From IMG/VR virus record IMGVR_UViG_3300035660_000044, positions 1-35,584 of that record: a stretch of 35,584 bases of DNA; one strand, given 5' to 3'. The notes beneath the pieces were generated by a model. That model had not been told where the DNA came from, made no database searches, and saw only the letters and a program-made list of their open reading frames with translations. The stretch is from a virus. Shown one piece after another: positions 1 through 7,229 of this stretch. The position numbers and the translations under genes were made by a program. Each line of letters begins with the position of its first letter. Position 1 is the stretch's first letter.

Positions 1-201
1 AAATTTAAAGAGTTCGTAAGTTTTTCTTCGTTGATCGATCCTTTTCAGGAATGGGGTAGGGAATTTACTGACGAAAAAGAAATGAAAGATTTTAAGAAAT
101 CTCCTTCTTTTAATCCATTATTTTTTGGGATATTAGTGAAAATTTGGAAGGAATTGAAAAACATCAGAGAAGAATTAAAACGCGAAAGACTAATTAAATA
201 A
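1..201 (+). CDS. 3' end of a gene of unknown function
   Basis: Reading frame 1 is open from the left edge to a TAA and gives a 66-residue C-terminal piece. It is charged, contains a hydrophobic patch around FFGILVKIW, and ends in a lysine/arginine-rich helix (KELKNIREELKRERLIK). The next ATG follows only 4 bases after the stop, so it is probably co-transcribed with the lysis genes. No family is recognised and the start lies outside the window. Confidence 0.6.
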   Translation, partial: KFKEFVSFSSLIDPFQEWGREFTDEKEMKDFKKSPSFNPLFFGILVKIWKELKNIREELKRERLIK

Positions 202-205
202 AAAT

Positions 206-1303
206 ATGAAAAATCGAGGAGTAATTATAAAAAAGCCCTTGCCTTCGGATTACTTTTTCGGAGGCGAGACCGGCATCCTGTTCGAGGAGGTCAATCCGGC
301 CGGCGACTGGATGGAATATTTGCCGACTGGTGAGTGGCAGTTGGGAGTCTATTTTGACACCATGGCCTGCGTCACGTTCTCGGCCTTGAATTGCATTGAG
401 ACGCAGATAAACTTTTTAATTAAAAACGGGAAATTAAACAATAATAAGATTCGATCGCTCAGGGATTGGGGCTTTTTAGATGAGAGCGGAAACTTCAACT
501 GCTCCGATCGGTTCACGGCAAAGATGTCGGGGACCACGCACCAGGGCAACACACTCACTAATGTTTGGGATTCCATCAGGAAGGACGGTCTGGTGCCGGA
601 GAAGATGTGGGCTTATCCGAGACTTCAGAGAGAGCCGGTTTTTAGCTGGGATGATTACTATCAGGAGATCCCGCAGAACATAAAAGATTTTGCGAAAAAC
701 ATTTTGACTATTTTCGATTTTAAATACGAGTGGCTTTACTGGGGGCAGTGCGGGGATCCAAATTTAGAACTGATTAAGAAAGGACTGAAGCAGTGCCCGA
801 TCCAGATAGCGGCGCCTGTTTGCCCGAAGTGGAATGAACAGCCGGTTTCGCCTTGCGGAACCTGCATTGCCGGCCACGCGACGATGATTTTTAAGGTAGA
901 TCCTCCAGAAATGATCGATGAATTTATCAGAATTTTTGATCACTACGAGCCGTTTCAAAAGGCGCTGAATTTGAATTACACGATTCCTTACTGCCTGAAG
1001 GGAATTGTCTCGGTCAAAGCGGAAGTTCCGATCCCGGCTCCTGTCATGCATTGCTTTGCAGTCGACATGGTTTTCGGCGAGAGGAGCGAGGAGGTGAGGT
1101 GGCTACAGAAGGCATTAAAGCAGTATGGTTTCTTTCCTAAAAATGTCTTGGAGACTGGCTATTACGGGACTATCACGCAGAAGGCGGTCAGGGATTTTCA
1201 GTATTTTTATAAGGTGGCGAACTTGATTGAACTTTTGATAGTCAACGGGAAACGGGTCGGAGTCAAAACGAGAAGAAAATTAAACGAGTTAACAATCTAC
1301 TAA
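206..1303 (+). CDS. Papain-like cysteine peptidase with C-terminal peptidoglycan-binding domain, candidate endolysin
   Basis: A 365-residue protein. Residues about 45-250 resemble papain-fold (C1-type) peptidases: the nucleophile is probably Cys55 in MACVTFSALN, the histidine His224 in AGHATMIF, and the third polar residue Asp246 in IFDHYEPF. Residues about 290-361 match a peptidoglycan-binding repeat of the PG_binding_1 type (SEEVRWLQKAL, then YYGTITQKAVRDFQ). It would bind cell wall and cut peptide bonds there, as an endolysin or wall-remodelling enzyme. No signal peptide is seen, so export would depend on the holin-like protein encoded 33 bases downstream. Peptidases of this fold are less usual as endolysins than amidases or muramidases, so a role against a surface protein is possible. 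The domain calls are good; the lysis role is inferred from context. Confidence 0.75.
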   Translation: MKNRGVIIKKPLPSDYFFGGETGILFEEVNPAGDWMEYLPTGEWQLGVYFDTMACVTFSALNCIETQINFLIKNGKLNNNKIRSLRDWGFLDESGNFNCSDRFTAKMSGTTHQGNTLTNVWDSIRKDGLVPEKMWAYPRLQREPVFSWDDYYQEIPQNIKDFAKNILTIFDFKYEWLYWGQCGDPNLELIKKGLKQCPIQIAAPVCPKWNEQPVSPCGTCIAGHATMIFKVDPPEMIDEFIRIFDHYEPFQKALNLNYTIPYCLKGIVSVKAEVPIPAPVMHCFAVDMVFGERSEEVRWLQKALKQYGFFPKNVLETGYYGTITQKAVRDFQYFYKVANLIELLIVNGKRVGVKTRRKLNELTIY

Positions 1304-1336
1304 AGGTCGAATAGTAAATTAAGGCTCGAAGAAAAT

Positions 1337-1621
1337 ATGGACTTAGCAATAGTAACAGTGATAGCCGGAATAATCGTTTCAGTGGTAACTGAAATCCTAA
1401 AACTCATTCCTTGGTTTGGGCAAACTGACAACAGAAAAAAGATATTAACCTTTCTGGTCAGTGTGGCGGTAACCTTCTGGTATGTGACGAGGAATGTATC
1501 GATTTCAGGCTGGGGATTGTTCGGCGTCATATTTGGAGTATTGTTCATTTCATACCTGGCTTACAAGACTGTGGTTCAGCCCATTGCAGAGCCGGTTAAA
1601 GCGTATTTTGTGGGAAAATAG
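1337..1621 (+). CDS. Holin-like small membrane protein
   Basis: A 94-residue protein with three likely membrane segments at about residues 3-25, 35-52 and 56-77, and a short polar C-terminus (VKAYFVGK). Size, topology and position directly after the candidate endolysin are what is expected of a holin, which forms membrane lesions that release the lytic enzyme. No specific holin family is recognised, so the assignment rests on topology and neighbourhood. No Shine-Dalgarno sequence is visible; the leader is A/T-rich. Confidence 0.6.
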   Translation: MDLAIVTVIAGIIVSVVTEILKLIPWFGQTDNRKKILTFLVSVAVTFWYVTRNVSISGWGLFGVIFGVLFISYLAYKTVVQPIAEPVKAYFVGK

Positions 1622-1641
1622 TCGGGACCCTTTTTTGTGGG

Positions 1642-2046
1642 ATGTTATTTCTTGTGGTAGCGTTCCAGCCCGAGGCAGAAAAGGCTCTACCCAGAGTAGA
1701 GTTAGAACAAAACACGCTCCCCATGATAGGCCAGAATTCGCTCCTTCCTGTTGAGGCGATACAAACAACTGAAATAGAAGGAATAATAACTCAATATACG
1801 CCAAGACCGGAAGAGACCGATTCAATGCCTTTCATAACGGCGAGCGGAAAAAGAGTGGAAGAGGGGATGATAGCAAATAACTGTCTTGAATTCGGAACGA
1901 TAGTGGAGATAGAGAATGAATTTTATGTGGTTGAGGATCGGATGAATAAGAGATTCAGCTGCAATCACTTTGATATTCTGGTATTTGATTTAGGGAAGGC
2001 GATAGAGTTTGGAAAAAGAAATATGACTGTGACTGTCTATAATTGA
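1642..2046 (+). CDS. 3D-domain protein, probable cell-wall lytic transglycosylase
   Basis: A 134-residue protein. Residues about 46-133 match the 3D domain, a double-psi β-barrel also found in MltA-type lytic transglycosylases and named after three aspartates. These are visible as Asp99 (VVEDRMN), Asp111 (HFDILVF) and Asp116 (VFDLGKA), followed by the terminal FGKRNMTVTVY strand. The N-terminus MLFLVVAF is short and hydrophobic and may act in membrane targeting. This is the only usable start, because in-frame codons back to the upstream stop contain no ATG, GTG or TTG. It lies 20 bases after the holin-like gene and probably works in the same lysis module. Domain confidence is good; enzymatic activity is inferred. 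Confidence 0.72.
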   Translation: MLFLVVAFQPEAEKALPRVELEQNTLPMIGQNSLLPVEAIQTTEIEGIITQYTPRPEETDSMPFITASGKRVEEGMIANNCLEFGTIVEIENEFYVVEDRMNKRFSCNHFDILVFDLGKAIEFGKRNMTVTVYN

Positions 2047-2053
2047 TTCTTAG

Positions 2054-2082
2054 CTTGGGCGGACGAGGAATTGCCGCCCAAG
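2054..2082 (+). other. Inverted repeat closing the lysis cassette
   Basis: A perfect 9-bp stem, CTTGGGCGG (2054-2062) with CCGCCCAAG (2074-2082), around an 11-base loop. It follows the stop of the 3D-domain gene. The bases after it are A-rich rather than T-rich, so it is not a standard intrinsic terminator. It may be an mRNA stability or processing element. Confidence 0.45.
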
Positions 2083-2095
2083 AATAAAATAAATT

Positions 2096-2206
2096 ATGGG
2101 CACTTATTTTAAGGACGACAAAATAGATGCGATAACCTGGGTGATCTTTTTGATTTTGATGGGAATGATAATCTTGGTCATATGGCTGGCCAACAAAAAA
2201 CCATGA
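2096..2206 (+). CDS. 36-residue single-pass membrane protein
   Basis: ATG at 2096 to TGA at 2204-2206 encodes 36 residues: a short charged head (MGTYFKDDKIDAI), one long hydrophobic segment, and a positive tail (LANKKP). The final TGA overlaps the ATG at 2203 of the resolvase as ATGA, a typical phage coupling, which supports real translation. It could be an additional small lysis or holin-associated protein. No family is recognised. Confidence 0.5.
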   Translation: MGTYFKDDKIDAITWVIFLILMGMIILVIWLANKKP

Positions 2207-2568
2207 TCACGATTCACGGCTCGATTCCGAGCAAGAAAAATTCAAAAAAGATAATCCAGGTGCGCGGCAGGATTCTGATTGTGCCTTCGACGAAATTTGA
2301 AAAATGGCACAAGGAGGCGATGAAAGAGGTGATGAGCCAGCATTATTGCCTGGAAGGAAAGAAAGTGTGCCGCGTCGAGATAAACCTTTACGCGCCGGAC
2401 AAAAGGAAAGGCGACCTGACAAACAGAGCGGAAAGTTTGATGGATCTTTTGGTGGACTGCGGAATTATCGAGGATGACAATTGGTTTATAATTCCGCAGG
2501 TAGTATTAGGTTTTGGTGGAGTCGATCGCCAGAACCCAAGAGCAGAGATATTTTTAGATATAGCTTAA
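2203..2568 (+). CDS. rusA: RusA-like Holliday junction resolvase
   Basis: RusA-family endonucleases cut Holliday junctions as dimers and help resolve branched phage DNA before packaging. The N-terminal strand plus PSKKNSK motif and the acidic core KGDLTNRAESLMDLL followed by GIIEDDNW match the family pattern: a DxxN motif, an Asp ten residues later, then Asp-Asp before the last strand. The start at 2203 gives 121 residues and an ATGA overlap with the small membrane gene; an in-frame ATG at 2182 would add seven residues (MAGQQKT) and cannot be excluded. The family call is confident from the motif pattern; activity is inferred. Confidence 0.8.
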   Translation: MITIHGSIPSKKNSKKIIQVRGRILIVPSTKFEKWHKEAMKEVMSQHYCLEGKKVCRVEINLYAPDKRKGDLTNRAESLMDLLVDCGIIEDDNWFIIPQVVLGFGGVDRQNPRAEIFLDIA

Positions 2569-2580
2569 ATTTAAAAAATA

Positions 2581-2982
2581 ATGATAAAAAAGCGTTATTG
2601 GCTTACGCCGAAAAACGAATACGAAAAATTAAACAAAGAATTTAAGTTTGATTTTGATCCTTGCCCTTATCCATTACCCAAAAAATACGACGGCCTAAAA
2701 ATTAACTGGGGTAAATCAAATTATGTAAATCCGCCATTCCGAAAAGAAGATAGTAAACACGGAATAGGAATGACGGCGTTCGTTCATAAAGGAATAGAAG
2801 AATACAAAAAGGGCAAACAGGTGGTTTTTATCCTACCGGTTTATGCGCATATCAATCTGCTTTTAGAGGCCGGTGCGAAAATTAGATCGGCCGGACGATT
2901 CCCGTTTCTGGATGTAAATACCAAAAAACCCAGCACACATCCGCATCCGGCTGCATTTTTTATTCTTAAACCAAATCTATGA
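2581..2982 (+). CDS. Phage-type DNA N6-adenine methyltransferase (Dam-like)
   Basis: A 133-residue protein resembling the small phage Dam family (PF05869 type), which transfers a methyl group from S-adenosylmethionine to adenine N6. It opens with the WLTP motif, continues with FKFDFDPCPYP and KYDGLKINWG, and has the catalytic NPPF motif at residues 50-53. A strand-like VVFILPVY at about 81-88 follows. It is slightly short for the family. No restriction partner is adjacent, so it is probably a solitary phage methylase protecting phage DNA or adjusting its regulation. The family call is good. Confidence 0.75.
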   Translation: MIKKRYWLTPKNEYEKLNKEFKFDFDPCPYPLPKKYDGLKINWGKSNYVNPPFRKEDSKHGIGMTAFVHKGIEEYKKGKQVVFILPVYAHINLLLEAGAKIRSAGRFPFLDVNTKKPSTHPHPAAFFILKPNL

Positions 2983-3035
2983 AAACAAGAAAAGAGCTAT
3001 TAGAGATTTTCCACGACAACCACATTAGCAATTAA
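2979..3035 (+). CDS. Possible 18-residue peptide coupled to the methylase
   Basis: An ATG overlaps the methylase stop codon as ATGA and opens an 18-codon frame (MKTRKELLEIFHDNHISN). The overlap is the same type used by confident genes in this genome, but the ORF is so short that chance is a serious alternative. No function can be proposed. Confidence 0.2.
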   Translation: MKTRKELLEIFHDNHISN

Positions 3036-3049
3036 AAAAGTTTAATTTT

Positions 3050-3643
3050 ATGAACTTAATTTTAGATCCAGCGATCAAAACAGCAGTTATTACGGTAGGT
3101 CTTCAGGTAATTTGTTTCGTAATCGGATATTGTTTTTGGCTTATCAGACAGAAAATTACCAAAAAGGATTTGCTTTACCACAAGAAGGAACTGACAGAAG
3201 GAATGATTAAAGACAAAGAAATCGAAATAGAGAGATCTTGGCTATTATTAAATGAGGCCGAAGACAAAAAAGAGGAGATCTTAAAGAAAATCGAGGATAA
3301 CGAAAAAGAAATCGAAGTCGAAAAGGGAAAAACCCCGATGGATTTAGATAAAGTGAAGAACCTTAGAATAGATAATGAGTTTTTAGGATTTGCCGGAAGA
3401 TATGGAAAAGATGGAAAACCCGGATATGTTTCTTATCTGCCTGGCAAGGAAAGGCGGAATACAGCCATCGGCACGATCGAGAATGAGATAGAGCATCACC
3501 GGATGGAAATCAAGAAGTCGGTAATGGAGAGAGAGTATATAAAAGTGTTGCTCAAGGCAATCCTGAAACTGATAAAGAAAGGCGTGGTCAAAGACTTTGC
3601 AAAAATGGAGAAAGAGTTAGTAGAGAAAGGGTTTAGTGAATAA
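3050..3643 (+). CDS. Membrane-anchored coiled-coil protein, unknown function
   Basis: A 197-residue protein with one N-terminal membrane segment (about residues 11-33, AVITVGLQVICFVIGYCFWL) followed by a cytoplasmic-looking, highly charged part. Residues about 40-105 and 140-195 are lysine/glutamate-rich with heptad-like spacing, consistent with coiled coil. A glycine-rich turn (GRYGKDGKPGYVSYLPG) separates the two. It sits in a run of accessory genes and is followed 2 bases later by the ASCH-like gene. No homologous family is recognised; a spanin role is unsupported because no partner lipoprotein is seen. Confidence 0.6.
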   Translation: MNLILDPAIKTAVITVGLQVICFVIGYCFWLIRQKITKKDLLYHKKELTEGMIKDKEIEIERSWLLLNEAEDKKEEILKKIEDNEKEIEVEKGKTPMDLDKVKNLRIDNEFLGFAGRYGKDGKPGYVSYLPGKERRNTAIGTIENEIEHHRMEIKKSVMEREYIKVLLKAILKLIKKGVVKDFAKMEKELVEKGFSE

Positions 3644-3645
3644 AT

Positions 3646-3909
3646 ATGAAGAAAGAAATACCTTTTAATAAATGGTCTTTGGAAAGAATAAAATTGGGAA
3701 GAAAAATCTGCACAAGTAGGACAAAAAAGTGGAATGATAAAAGAGTCTATTTGATTCTGAAATTACCTTTATGGATTGTAAGAAAATATCTTTATAAAGA
3801 AGAAGGAGCAGATTCGCCAGAAGAATTTGAGAAAGTTTGGCGAAGTATCCATAGGAAAAGATTTCTTGATTGGGACAAAGAAGTATTCGTTCATTTTGGG
3901 AACTTCTAA
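3646..3909 (+). CDS. ASCH-domain-like small protein
   Basis: An 87-residue protein whose pattern matches short ASCH proteins, a PUA-like fold linked to RNA or nucleotide handling. It has IPFNKWSLERIKLGRKICTSRT at the start (the family's loop with G-K-x-x-T-x-R), a middle strand, the SPEEFEKVWRSIH segment, and a final VFVHFGNF strand. Some ASCH proteins are amidohydrolases acting on modified nucleosides; this cannot be decided here. It is short but complete. The fold call is moderately confident. Confidence 0.55.
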   Translation: MKKEIPFNKWSLERIKLGRKICTSRTKKWNDKRVYLILKLPLWIVRKYLYKEEGADSPEEFEKVWRSIHRKRFLDWDKEVFVHFGNF

Positions 3910-3926
3910 TCCCTAATGTTAAATAT

Positions 3927-4091
3927 ATGTTAATAAATCATACAACGGGAGAAATAGCATATCACTCCATTGTCTTAAAAGAAAAAGGCGGGATTAAATT
4001 TAAACAATATCCTCTGAAAAATAAAGAAGGAGAGGTAGAATTTATCCCACCTTCATATTGGGAAGAATTTAAACAAAGAATAAAACCTTAA
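3927..4091 (+). CDS. 54-residue hypothetical protein
   Basis: The frame is open from 3870, inside the ASCH-like gene, but the ATG at 3927 gives a clean 54-residue product after the previous stop. It begins MLINHTTGEIAYHS and ends with WEEFKQRIKP. The composition is soluble, with probable β-strands and one C-terminal helix. No domain is recognised. Confidence 0.5.
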   Translation: MLINHTTGEIAYHSIVLKEKGGIKFKQYPLKNKEGEVEFIPPSYWEEFKQRIKP

Positions 4092-4102
4092 TCTTAAATA
4101 AA

Positions 4103-4255
4103 ATGAAGAAATGCGCCATTTGTAAAAAGCCGGTAAGAGCTGATGAAAGCCAGTCGCATCCGGCAGAATATAATTTTGGAATATGCCACCTGAATTGCGC
4201 GACGAAGAAAAGAAAACCGCCTCTTAACGAAGCGGACAAAGCGATCAAGCTTTAG
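4103..4255 (+). CDS. 50-residue zinc-finger protein
   Basis: ATG at 4103 to TAG at 4253-4255. It has four possible zinc ligands, CAIC near the start (Cys4, Cys7) and CHLNC later (Cys28, Cys32, with His29 as an alternative), with a basic lysine-rich stretch after them. This is a treble-clef or zinc-ribbon-like mini protein that could bind nucleic acid or a partner. It lies 11 bases after the preceding gene. Function is unknown. Confidence 0.55.
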   Translation: MKKCAICKKPVRADESQSHPAEYNFGICHLNCATKKRKPPLNEADKAIKL

Positions 4256-4318
4256 TTTACATCTATTATGACGAAATTAAAGACCAAATATTACACCACA
4301 AAACTGCGGTAAAAGTCA

Positions 4319-4615
4319 ATGAAAATACCAAAAAAACTTAAAATGTTTGGAGATGAATGGAAAATTATTATAGATAATAATGACGGAGCAGGGTTTAATA
4401 TTGATGTTAGAAAAATTTGGATTGGTAAAGAAGAAGGCGAAAAAGGTCTTTCTTTATTACACGAAATATTAGAAACAATATTATTAAAACTATTTTATAG
4501 ATTTTATGGTCAGGAAAAAGGGATGGAATATCAGTTTCACTTTGACCATACTGGGCTTACAAGAATAGTAAAAGACCTATATCAAGTTCTAAAAGATAAT
4601 AAGTTACTAAAATGA
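4319..4615 (+). CDS. Small HExxE metallopeptidase-like phage protein
   Basis: A 98-residue protein with a zincin-like helix LSLLHEILETIL: His48-Glu49 and Glu52 form HExxE. A downstream FHFDHTGLTRIVKDLYQVLKDN segment supplies further His/Asp residues and matches the end of small phage proteins of this type. The family is common near phage replication or packaging genes and is usually annotated as a putative metallopeptidase without proven activity. Its end overlaps the next gene as ATGA. The motif is clear; catalysis is uncertain given the small size. Confidence 0.55.
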   Translation: MKIPKKLKMFGDEWKIIIDNNDGAGFNIDVRKIWIGKEEGEKGLSLLHEILETILLKLFYRFYGQEKGMEYQFHFDHTGLTRIVKDLYQVLKDNKLLK

Positions 4616-4851
4616 AAAGAATTTGGCGATCAAAGGATAAGCATAGAAATTCGATTGAGATATATGTGCTTGAAAGAAATAATAAAGTTCCAGAAGATTT
4701 AATTTATTTGAGAATAAAGCAATTCAAGAAGAGAGAATTTGGAATTGTTATGCAACCGTGGGAAGCAAGAAATGTAATAGCAGGATTGTTTTTGGCGATA
4801 GACGAAATTATTGAGCAATACAAATTAGAGAAGTTTAAAATAAAGAAGTAA
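4612..4851 (+). CDS. 79-residue hypothetical protein
   Basis: It starts within the stop of the HExxE gene (ATGA overlap), so translation is probably coupled. The sequence is basic, with β-strand-like N-terminal segments (SIEIYVLER, FGIVMQPWEARNVIAG) and a C-terminal helix ending in lysines. No domain is recognised. It directly precedes the terminase genes. Confidence 0.55.
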   Translation: MKRIWRSKDKHRNSIEIYVLERNNKVPEDLIYLRIKQFKKREFGIVMQPWEARNVIAGLFLAIDEIIEQYKLEKFKIKK

Positions 4852-4876
4852 TCTATTTAATCTATTTTAGATTATT

Positions 4877-5275
4877 ATGAGCAGAGTAAAAGGCAGTCCA
4901 AAAACAGGCGGCAAGAAGAAAGGAAGCAAGCATAAGAAGACGATAGAACAGGAGAAAGCTCTTGGGTTTTTGCGTGAAGCCATTAGGGAACATTTGCCAG
5001 AACTGATTCAGAATAAATTAGAATTGGCCCGGGGAATTTGGTGCGAGCAGTTAGTCAGCATCAAAGATAAAAAAGGCAAAACAAAAAGCTTTACGGCCAG
5101 GGTTTATCGAAAAGAACCGGACAGTAAAGCCATTGATGATTTATTCGACAGGGTAGTTGGAAAACCCCGACAATTATTTGAATTAGAAGCTCAACTTCCG
5201 ACAACTGTAATAATTAACATTCTTAATACCGAAATTGAGAAAGCTAAAAAAAGAATTGAGGCGAAAAAGAAATGA
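4877..5275 (+). CDS. terS: Probable terminase small subunit
   Basis: A 132-residue protein that overlaps the large terminase gene by ATGA, the usual position of a small terminase subunit, which recognises phage DNA and loads the packaging motor. It opens with a basic, glycine-rich segment (GSPKTGGKKKGSKHKKT) common in small phage DNA-packaging proteins. A helical middle part and a charged coiled-coil C-terminus follow. No canonical helix-turn-helix can be claimed, so the call rests mainly on position, size and the basic N-terminus. Confidence 0.55.
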   Translation: MSRVKGSPKTGGKKKGSKHKKTIEQEKALGFLREAIREHLPELIQNKLELARGIWCEQLVSIKDKKGKTKSFTARVYRKEPDSKAIDDLFDRVVGKPRQLFELEAQLPTTVIINILNTEIEKAKKRIEAKKK

Positions 5276-6684
5276 CAAAAGAAGAATTAAAAGAGTTAGC
5301 GGAAAATGACCTTTATTTTTTAACAAAGAATATCTTAAATTATCAAGAGTTAGAAGAGCAACCGCATTTGGAAGTCTGCCAATTCCTTGAAGGCCCGGAG
5401 AATAAGAAATTACTTTTATTGCCGCGAGGCACTTTTAAAACTTCAATCGGAACAATAGCAAGGTCTATTCAATTACTTATTAAGAATCCAAATGTCAGAA
5501 TTCTAATTTTCTCAGAAACTTACGGCCAGTCAAAAGCATTTCTTAGTGAGATAAAGCAGCATTTGGAAAGGAATGCCGAACTTATAGGACTGTATGGAAT
5601 GTTCAAAAGAGATCCTGGTTGGGCCGAAGAGGCGATTACAATCCGGCAAAGGACTGGAAAATATAAAGAAGATACAATTATGTGCGGTGGGGTTGATATC
5701 GTCCGGGTAGGATTCCACTATAATTTTATTATTGTTGATGACCCGCACTCCCAGAAGAATATCGCCACCAGGGAGCAGATAGAGAAAGTAAAATTGTCTT
5801 ATAGGTTATTATTGCCGATGCTTGAGCCAGGAGGCGAATTGGATGTCATCTGCACGCGCTGGCACGACACAGATTTGACTTCTATGCTCTTAGACGACCC
5901 AAAGTTCAAGAAGATGGTAAAGGCGGCTGAAACGACCGATCCTGACGGTTCAAAGAACTATTTTTTTCCTCAACGACTTACTCCCCAGTTCCTGAAAGAC
6001 CAGAGAGAGGACTTGGGCAATTATCTATATTCCTGCCAGTATCTCAATAGTCCGACCGATGACGAAACTGCCGAATTCAAAAAAAGTTGGTTCAAGAATT
6101 ATACCGAAGACGAGATAGCAAAGTTATCGCTTAATACTTTCATCACCATTGATCCGGCAGTCAGCAAAAAAGAGGAAGCCAATTTCACTGGCATTATTGT
6201 AAACTCAGTCGACATACAAAATAATTGGTTCTTTAGAAAAGTCGAGAAATTAAAAATAGATCCTCCGGAAATGATTGAAAAGATATTTGAAGTAAACAGA
6301 TTGTGGCATCCATTAAAAATCGGAATTGAAAAAGAAAAATACACTTTAGTTCTTAAACCTTTTCTTGATCAGGAAATGAAAAAGAGAAATGATTTTCCGC
6401 CGGTTGTAGAAATGACATTGAAAGAATCAAACAAAGAAATGAGAATCAGAGGATTGGCTCCGAGATATGAAAGAGGCCAGATTTATCATAACAAGGAAGA
6501 CAACGGCCGGCTTGATTTAGAAGATGAGGCAATGAGATTTCCCCGGGGTAAAAATGATGACTTATTAGATAGTGCCAGTATGCAGTCAGAATTAACAAGC
6601 ACTCCTGGAACTTTTGTAAAACCAGATTATGTTCAGAAAAAAAGAGGTGAGAAATATAAATATGTCATTAGAAAACGAAAATAA
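5272..6684 (+). CDS. terL: Terminase large subunit (packaging ATPase/nuclease)
   Basis: A 470-residue motor that pumps DNA into the prohead and cuts the concatemer. The ATPase domain has a Walker A-like loop PRGTFKTS (51-58), a Walker B FIIVDDP (152-158) and a coupling-like segment CTRWHDTD (194-201). The RNase H-fold nuclease domain shows an acidic triad: Asp294 in ITIDPAV, Glu353 in GIEKEKY, and Asp429/Asp430 with Asp433 in KNDDLLDS. Length is normal. The last 23 bases overlap the next gene. High confidence from the motif order. Confidence 0.95.
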   Translation: MTKEELKELAENDLYFLTKNILNYQELEEQPHLEVCQFLEGPENKKLLLLPRGTFKTSIGTIARSIQLLIKNPNVRILIFSETYGQSKAFLSEIKQHLERNAELIGLYGMFKRDPGWAEEAITIRQRTGKYKEDTIMCGGVDIVRVGFHYNFIIVDDPHSQKNIATREQIEKVKLSYRLLLPMLEPGGELDVICTRWHDTDLTSMLLDDPKFKKMVKAAETTDPDGSKNYFFPQRLTPQFLKDQREDLGNYLYSCQYLNSPTDDETAEFKKSWFKNYTEDEIAKLSLNTFITIDPAVSKKEEANFTGIIVNSVDIQNNWFFRKVEKLKIDPPEMIEKIFEVNRLWHPLKIGIEKEKYTLVLKPFLDQEMKKRNDFPPVVEMTLKESNKEMRIRGLAPRYERGQIYHNKEDNGRLDLEDEAMRFPRGKNDDLLDSASMQSELTSTPGTFVKPDYVQKKRGEKYKYVIRKRK

Positions 6685-6895
6685 ATTTTATTGCCCTAAA
6701 TGCAACGGGACTCGGTGGAAAACAAGAACCAAAGGAAAAGAATATCAATGTAGAAGTTGTGGTTTTGTTGGACTCGGTTTATCGAAACCGAAAGTTGAGG
6801 AATTGGTTGGAGATGTTGCTGGATTCAAACTTGCTCCAGAAATAAATTGGTGGCAGAAAGTTTGGAATTTTATTAAAAGACTTTTTAAGAAATGA
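6662..6895 (+). CDS. Zinc-ribbon protein with amphipathic C-terminal helix
   Basis: A 77-residue protein. The frame is open from 6629, but the ATG at 6662 with GAGGTGAG about 9 bases upstream is the better start. Two CxxC pairs (CPKC and CRSC) form a zinc ribbon in the first 40 residues. The C-terminus WWQKVWNFIKRLFKK is strongly amphipathic and cationic, as in membrane-surface or nucleic-acid-binding helices. It overlaps the 3' end of the large terminase gene and the start of the next gene, so it is transcribed with packaging genes. Function is unknown. Confidence 0.6.
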   Translation: MSLENENKFYCPKCNGTRWKTRTKGKEYQCRSCGFVGLGLSKPKVEELVGDVAGFKLAPEINWWQKVWNFIKRLFKK

Positions 6896-7083
6896 AATAT
6901 ATTTTAATTTGTAAATTCTGTGGGACTATTCTAATGAAATCTGATGAGCCAGTCTTGGCGACTTTACGAATTGAAATAAAATGTCCGAATATAAATTGCA
7001 AAAAGATTATTCATTTGCCGGAAGAAGGATTGGTTGAGTCGGAAAAAGAAAAAAATACCAGACCAGGACTAATTCACGCTTGA
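6892..7083 (+). CDS. Com-like small zinc-ribbon protein
   Basis: A 63-residue protein with CKFCGTIL near the start and IEIKCPNINCKKIIHL in the middle. This layout resembles the Mu Com family (a short zinc-binding RNA regulator: CxxC then IKCPxC), but the second pair here is spaced CPNINC rather than CPRC. It starts with an ATGA overlap. Com of phage Mu activates translation of a DNA modification gene; any such role here is speculation. The -35 box of the next promoter overlaps its last codons. Confidence 0.5.
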   Translation: MKYILICKFCGTILMKSDEPVLATLRIEIKCPNINCKKIIHLPEEGLVESEKEKNTRPGLIHA

Positions 7084-7109
7084 CAGACCTTCTTGTTCTG
7101 GGATATATT
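7080..7109 (+). promoter_or_regulatory. Promoter of the virion gene block
   Basis: A -35 box TTGACA (7080-7085) is followed after 18 bases by TATATT (7104-7109). It shares the extended GCTTGACA form with three other promoters in this window. The predicted start near 7116 leaves a leader of about 115 bases before the portal gene, containing a hairpin, a direct repeat and a terminator-like stem. Confidence 0.65.
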
Positions 7110-7144
7110 TAGTTAATGGTTTAGTAATAGACCATTTGGTATAA

Positions 7145-7175
7145 GCTTACGAGCCAGAGCCAGTGCTTACGAGCC
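7145..7175 (+). repeat. Direct repeat in the virion-operon leader
   Basis: The 11-mer GCTTACGAGCC occurs at 7145-7155 and again at 7165-7175, exactly 20 bases apart. The second copy runs into the left arm of the downstream hairpin. A two-turn spacing suits a pair of binding sites for a dimeric regulator, or a paired RNA recognition site. Confidence 0.5.
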
Positions 7176-7229
7176 GAACTCTTTCTAAGTCTTTTTAGAT
7201 TTGGAAAGAATTCGGCTTATTTTATTTTA
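7172..7229 (+). terminator. Terminator-like hairpin just before the portal gene
   Basis: The left arm 7172-7185 (AGCCGAACTCTTTC) pairs with the right arm 7204-7217 (GAAAGAATTCGGCT) over 14 positions with one mismatch. A T-rich tract TTATTTTATTTT follows. The hairpin lies between the promoter at 7080 and the portal ATG at 7232, so it would block or attenuate the virion operon unless overridden, as in phage late-gene antitermination. Confidence 0.6.

Noticed and set aside
764-1051. Reverse-strand 95-residue ORF
   Set aside because: Arginine-rich shadow of the cysteine peptidase gene, which has clear domains.
4268-4312. 14-codon ORF before the HExxE gene
   Set aside because: Too short, with no overlap coupling or conserved feature.
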